9,970 nt of DNA from assembly GCA_000997105.1 (NCBI GenBank), contig LCEJ01000012.1, positions 1 to 9,970 of the forward strand. The letters run 5' to 3'. A program made the position numbers and the translations under genes. How positions within the stretch are numbered: the first letter of the stretch is position 1; each line of letters opens with the position of its first letter. Below, one piece after another: positions 8,042 through 9,970 of this stretch. The notes under the pieces are model-generated. The model saw only the letters and a program-made list of their open reading frames with translations, made no database searches and was not told the DNA's origin. This stretch comes from Candidatus Daviesbacteria bacterium GW2011_GWA2_42_7. Lineage in GTDB: Bacteria; Patescibacteriota; Microgenomatia; Daviesbacterales; UBA10151.

Positions 8042-9609
8042 CAGACATTTAAGTAATCTTTTATATAACCCAAGAAGAATTTCGGGTGCTTAAAAAAATT
8101 CATGTCATTTGCCAATGCAAAATAAAATTTTGGCCTTTTGACAACATCTAAAACCAGGCTGTGTTTATTAATTTTTACAAATTCCCCAACTGCCCACTCA
8201 ATAACCTTCTTCCTGTCCTGTAGTTTCATTTTATCTGCCAAGGGTGCAGATGTATCCATATGGTTACGGTCACGGTACTGAGCCAATCCTTCCGGATTTT
8301 TCTCCTTAACAATACTTGCAAGCTCTGTCCCTGCAGCCGGGGTCGGGAAATATGGATAAACTATATACGGCTTAATCTCCTTTACTAAATTTACAGTATC
8401 GGTAATCTCTTTCTCACCTTCTCCCGGCAACCCGATAATACAAAAGGCTACCATTCTAAGCCCTACCTTATGCAGAAGCTTTGCACAACGTCTTACGTCA
8501 TCCACAGTATTCCCTTTTTTAATCAACTGTCGGATTTGCGGGTTACCTACTTCAACACCAACAGCCACATGTTGTAAGCCCGCTTTTTTGGCTAACTGGA
8601 GAGTTGACTCATCCACCATTTCAGCTCTTGTTTGTGCAGACCAGAAAATCGGCAGTTTCTTCTTCATCAAAAGCCGGCAAAATTTTTGGGCCCTTTTTTT
8701 GTCAATGAAAAATATATCATCACAGATGTAAAAATAGCGGGTCTTATACTCTTTATAAGTCTTTTCAATTTCGGCAACCATATTTTCTGCAGACCTAATC
8801 CTTGGTTTGTATCCCATACTCGTATGGCAGCCACAAAAAATACACTGGAAAGGGCATCCCCTGGAACCGTAAATCCCCTGGAAAGTATGTGGAGGCATAT
8901 TCTCATAACCGTCCAGAAGGTGACGGGCAGGAAAAGAAAGTTTATCCAAATCCGCAATTGGAAGTCTGTCTTCATTGTGTATGACCTTCCCTTTTTCGTT
9001 TTTCCAACTTAGCCCTTTTATCTTAGAAAAATCTTTTTTACCTTTATTCGTAGAAAAGCTTTGCTTATCAATTTCCTTAACCAATTCCGCTACTGTAAAT
9101 TCCGGTTCACGCCTTAAAGCAAAATCCATCACCGAAAAATCACCGATTACCGAAGGGTCAATGGCACAATGTAAGCCGCGGTTCGTACTCCCCTCAAAAA
9201 TAGTCAACACTTCAGAATTTAAATTTTTGGCCATCTTGGCAATTTTATTCCCGGCAGTGATGGTTGTATTAAAAACACTGACTATTAAAATATCCGGGTT
9301 AAAATTTCTTAAATATTGCTTGATTTCTTTCCAAATTGGGTCGTTATCATTATTTAAGCGTTTTAGGTAATTATTGTATTGTTTTGTGAGGGCAATAACA
9401 TTTATATGGTCGGTATTGCCTAAGATGGTTCTTTTATTAGGGTCATAATCTGCGTTGTAAATTAAAGATTTAAAGCCTGCCTTTTCTAAAGCCGCAGCAA
9501 CATTGCAACAACCGGGCGGGTAATGGACTAAAGATGCATTTTGTAATCTATAAAAAGGGGGGTTAATAATTAAAATCTTTTTTTCTGAAGCAACTTTCAT
9601 ATCCGACAT
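8041..9609 (-). CDS. B12-binding-domain-type radical SAM enzyme (COG1032-like), module 1, first gene of the cluster
   Basis: A 522-residue enzyme, the longest of the three paralogues. It starts KKILIINPPF (10-19) after a short leader. The Rossmann-like domain is atypical: the GG-x-HPT loop is replaced by FEGSTNRG (138-145) and the GEGE motif by REPEFT (167-172); a CC pair (C34-C35) lies early. The radical SAM core is orthodox, with CPFQCIFC (C252, C256, C259), ICDDIF (295-300), GVEVGN (351-356) and GLPGEGE (393-399). No DxHxxG motif is present, so cobalamin binding is uncertain. The ATG at 9609 has no clear Shine-Dalgarno, but an in-frame TAA at 9621-9619 rules out any longer form; ATG at residue 4 is an alternative. 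The upstream region holds an 11-bp inverted repeat that may control the operon. The role is probably the first of several rSAM steps in one pathway; the substrate is unknown. Confidence 0.83.
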   Translation of the reverse strand: MSDMKVASEKKILIINPPFYRLQNASLVHYPPGCCNVAAALEKAGFKSLIYNADYDPNKRTILGNTDHINVIALTKQYNNYLKRLNNDNDPIWKEIKQYLRNFNPDILIVSVFNTTITAGNKIAKMAKNLNSEVLTIFEGSTNRGLHCAIDPSVIGDFSVMDFALRREPEFTVAELVKEIDKQSFSTNKGKKDFSKIKGLSWKNEKGKVIHNEDRLPIADLDKLSFPARHLLDGYENMPPHTFQGIYGSRGCPFQCIFCGCHTSMGYKPRIRSAENMVAEIEKTYKEYKTRYFYICDDIFFIDKKRAQKFCRLLMKKKLPIFWSAQTRAEMVDESTLQLAKKAGLQHVAVGVEVGNPQIRQLIKKGNTVDDVRRCAKLLHKVGLRMVAFCIIGLPGEGEKEITDTVNLVKEIKPYIVYPYFPTPAAGTELASIVKEKNPEGLAQYRDRNHMDTSAPLADKMKLQDRKKVIEWAVGEFVKINKHSLVLDVVKRPKFYFALANDMNFFKHPKFFLGYIKDYLNV

Positions 9610-9621
9610 TTTATGATTTTA

Positions 9622-9660
9622 TTGTTTCAAACGCAATACCGTATATAGAGTTTGAAACAA
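9622..9660. repeat. Perfect 11-bp inverted repeat upstream of the radical SAM operon, possible operator
   Basis: TTGTTTCAAAC (9622-9632) is matched exactly by GTTTGAAACAA (9650-9660) across a 17-base spacer. On the minus strand neither arm is followed by a T run (the downstream bases are A-rich), so it is a poor intrinsic terminator. It ends 12 bases before the ATG of the first rSAM gene. A weak promoter, TTGTTT (9660-9655) with TATTGC (9638-9633) at 16-bp spacing, could lie within the repeat, which would suit an operator for a dimeric regulator. The repeat is seen directly; its regulatory role is inferred. Confidence 0.55.
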
Positions 9661-9709
9661 GAGAAACTACGGAAAAACCAGCCATTGACTAAGAAATTCG
9701 TGGTTTCTC
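9661..9709. repeat. Imperfect 10-bp inverted repeat at the end of the upstream membrane-protein gene
   Basis: GAGAAACTAC (9661-9670) pairs with GTGGTTTCTC (9700-9709) with one G-T type mismatch, across a 29-base loop. It abuts the perfect repeat at 9622-9660 and includes part of the stop codon of the partial gene. In the minus-strand transcript the second arm is followed by TTGTTTC, only modestly T-rich, so it could be a weak terminator or an RNA structure near the stop. Confidence is limited by the long loop. Confidence 0.35.
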
Positions 9710-9970
9710 ATAGTTTTCTCATCTTTATGTAAAGTACTAATCCGATGAAAAAAGAGAATGCTGCAACTACATCGCGCAAATATGAAATAAAATAAGCCCT
9801 GATAAGATTGAATACTGATAACCTTTTATTTTTCAAATAAAACATAAACCCGGTGTATATTAGTAAATGTAATATCAAAAACATCCCTCCTAACACAAAG
9901 GCAAATTTTACCCACGGGATATTACCTGTAATAAAGAAAATAATTGCCATAAAAATAAAAAACATACTCA
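9708..9970 (-). CDS. C-terminal fragment of a membrane protein (possibly glycosyltransferase family 2 tail)
   Basis: At least 85 codons are visible from an ATG at 9965, but the frame is open to the window edge, so this is most likely the 3' end of a longer gene and that ATG is internal. The visible peptide contains two strong hydrophobic segments, about residues 1-42 (possibly a helical hairpin around GNIPWVK) and about 60-80, with a short basic tail (KMRKL). A loop KNKRLSVFNLIRAYFISYLRD lies between them. A C-terminal membrane hairpin followed by a RAY..SYLRD segment resembles the tail of membrane-anchored GT2 glycosyltransferases, but the catalytic domain would be outside the window, so this is only a suggestion. 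It lies on the same strand as the rSAM operon, 98 bases upstream. Confidence 0.5.
   Translation of the reverse strand, partial: SMFFIFMAIIFFITGNIPWVKFAFVLGGMFLILHLLIYTGFMFYLKNKRLSVFNLIRAYFISYLRDVVAAFSFFIGLVLYIKMRKL

Noticed and set aside
8693..8700. A7 run in the first B12-type gene as a programmed frameshift site
   Set aside because: The zero frame reads GAC AAA AAA AGG, out of register for a classic slippery heptamer, and the protein continues intact with all motifs.
8632..9370. Open frames of 102-131 codons on both strands within the first B12-type rSAM gene
   Set aside because: They are shadows of a well-supported rSAM gene with intact motifs; their peptides show no recognisable domain and have no spacing or ribosome-binding support.
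9610..9707. A short RiPP precursor gene for the rSAM enzymes
   Set aside because: The gap is only 98 bases and mostly inverted repeats, and the other intergenic gaps are 12 bases or less. No leader-core peptide, peptidase or exporter is visible, so a peptide-maturation role is not supported within this window.
1..9970. CRISPR array, insertion sequence, tRNA or rRNA
   Set aside because: No regularly spaced direct repeats, transposase-like frame, or recognisable tRNA/rRNA segments were seen on either strand.

Overview
The window looks like a bacterial chromosome segment of moderate to low GC with tight gene packing. Bacterial hallmarks are a sigma70-like promoter, ATG/GTG starts and several AGGA-type ribosome binding sites. 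Five to six oxygen-sensitive radical SAM (rSAM) enzymes in one operon suggest an anaerobe, but no marker gene fixes the phylum, so I name no organism.

Layout. On the + strand, 79-2043 encodes a polytopic membrane glycosyltransferase-like protein of the GT-C/GT39 type, preceded by a promoter and an almost absent 5' leader. It converges with an operon on the - strand whose last stop codon overlaps its own. Read in the direction of transcription (9609 down to 2040), that operon is six rSAM genes in strict alternation: a 475-522 aa enzyme of the cobalamin-binding-domain class (COG1032/BchE-like architecture), then a 343-345 aa enzyme with a C-terminal SPASM/twitch-like cysteine cluster, three times over. 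Neighbouring genes overlap by 1 or 4 bases or are separated by 3-12 bases, so they are almost certainly co-transcribed and translationally coupled. Upstream, after 98 bases holding two consecutive inverted repeats, lies the 3' end of a membrane protein gene that runs off the right edge.

How the genes may work together. The three long and three short enzymes are two sets of diverged paralogues, so the locus looks like a two-gene module (B12-type rSAM plus SPASM/twitch-type rSAM) amplified twice and then specialised. No RiPP precursor, peptidase or transporter is visible, and both flanking genes are membrane proteins, one glycosyltransferase-like. A multistep modification of a lipid, polyprenoid or glycan is therefore a better guess than peptide modification, but the substrate is unknown. 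The most unusual local feature is a G9 tract inside a perfect 10-bp inverted repeat near the start of the middle short gene, a possible slippage switch.
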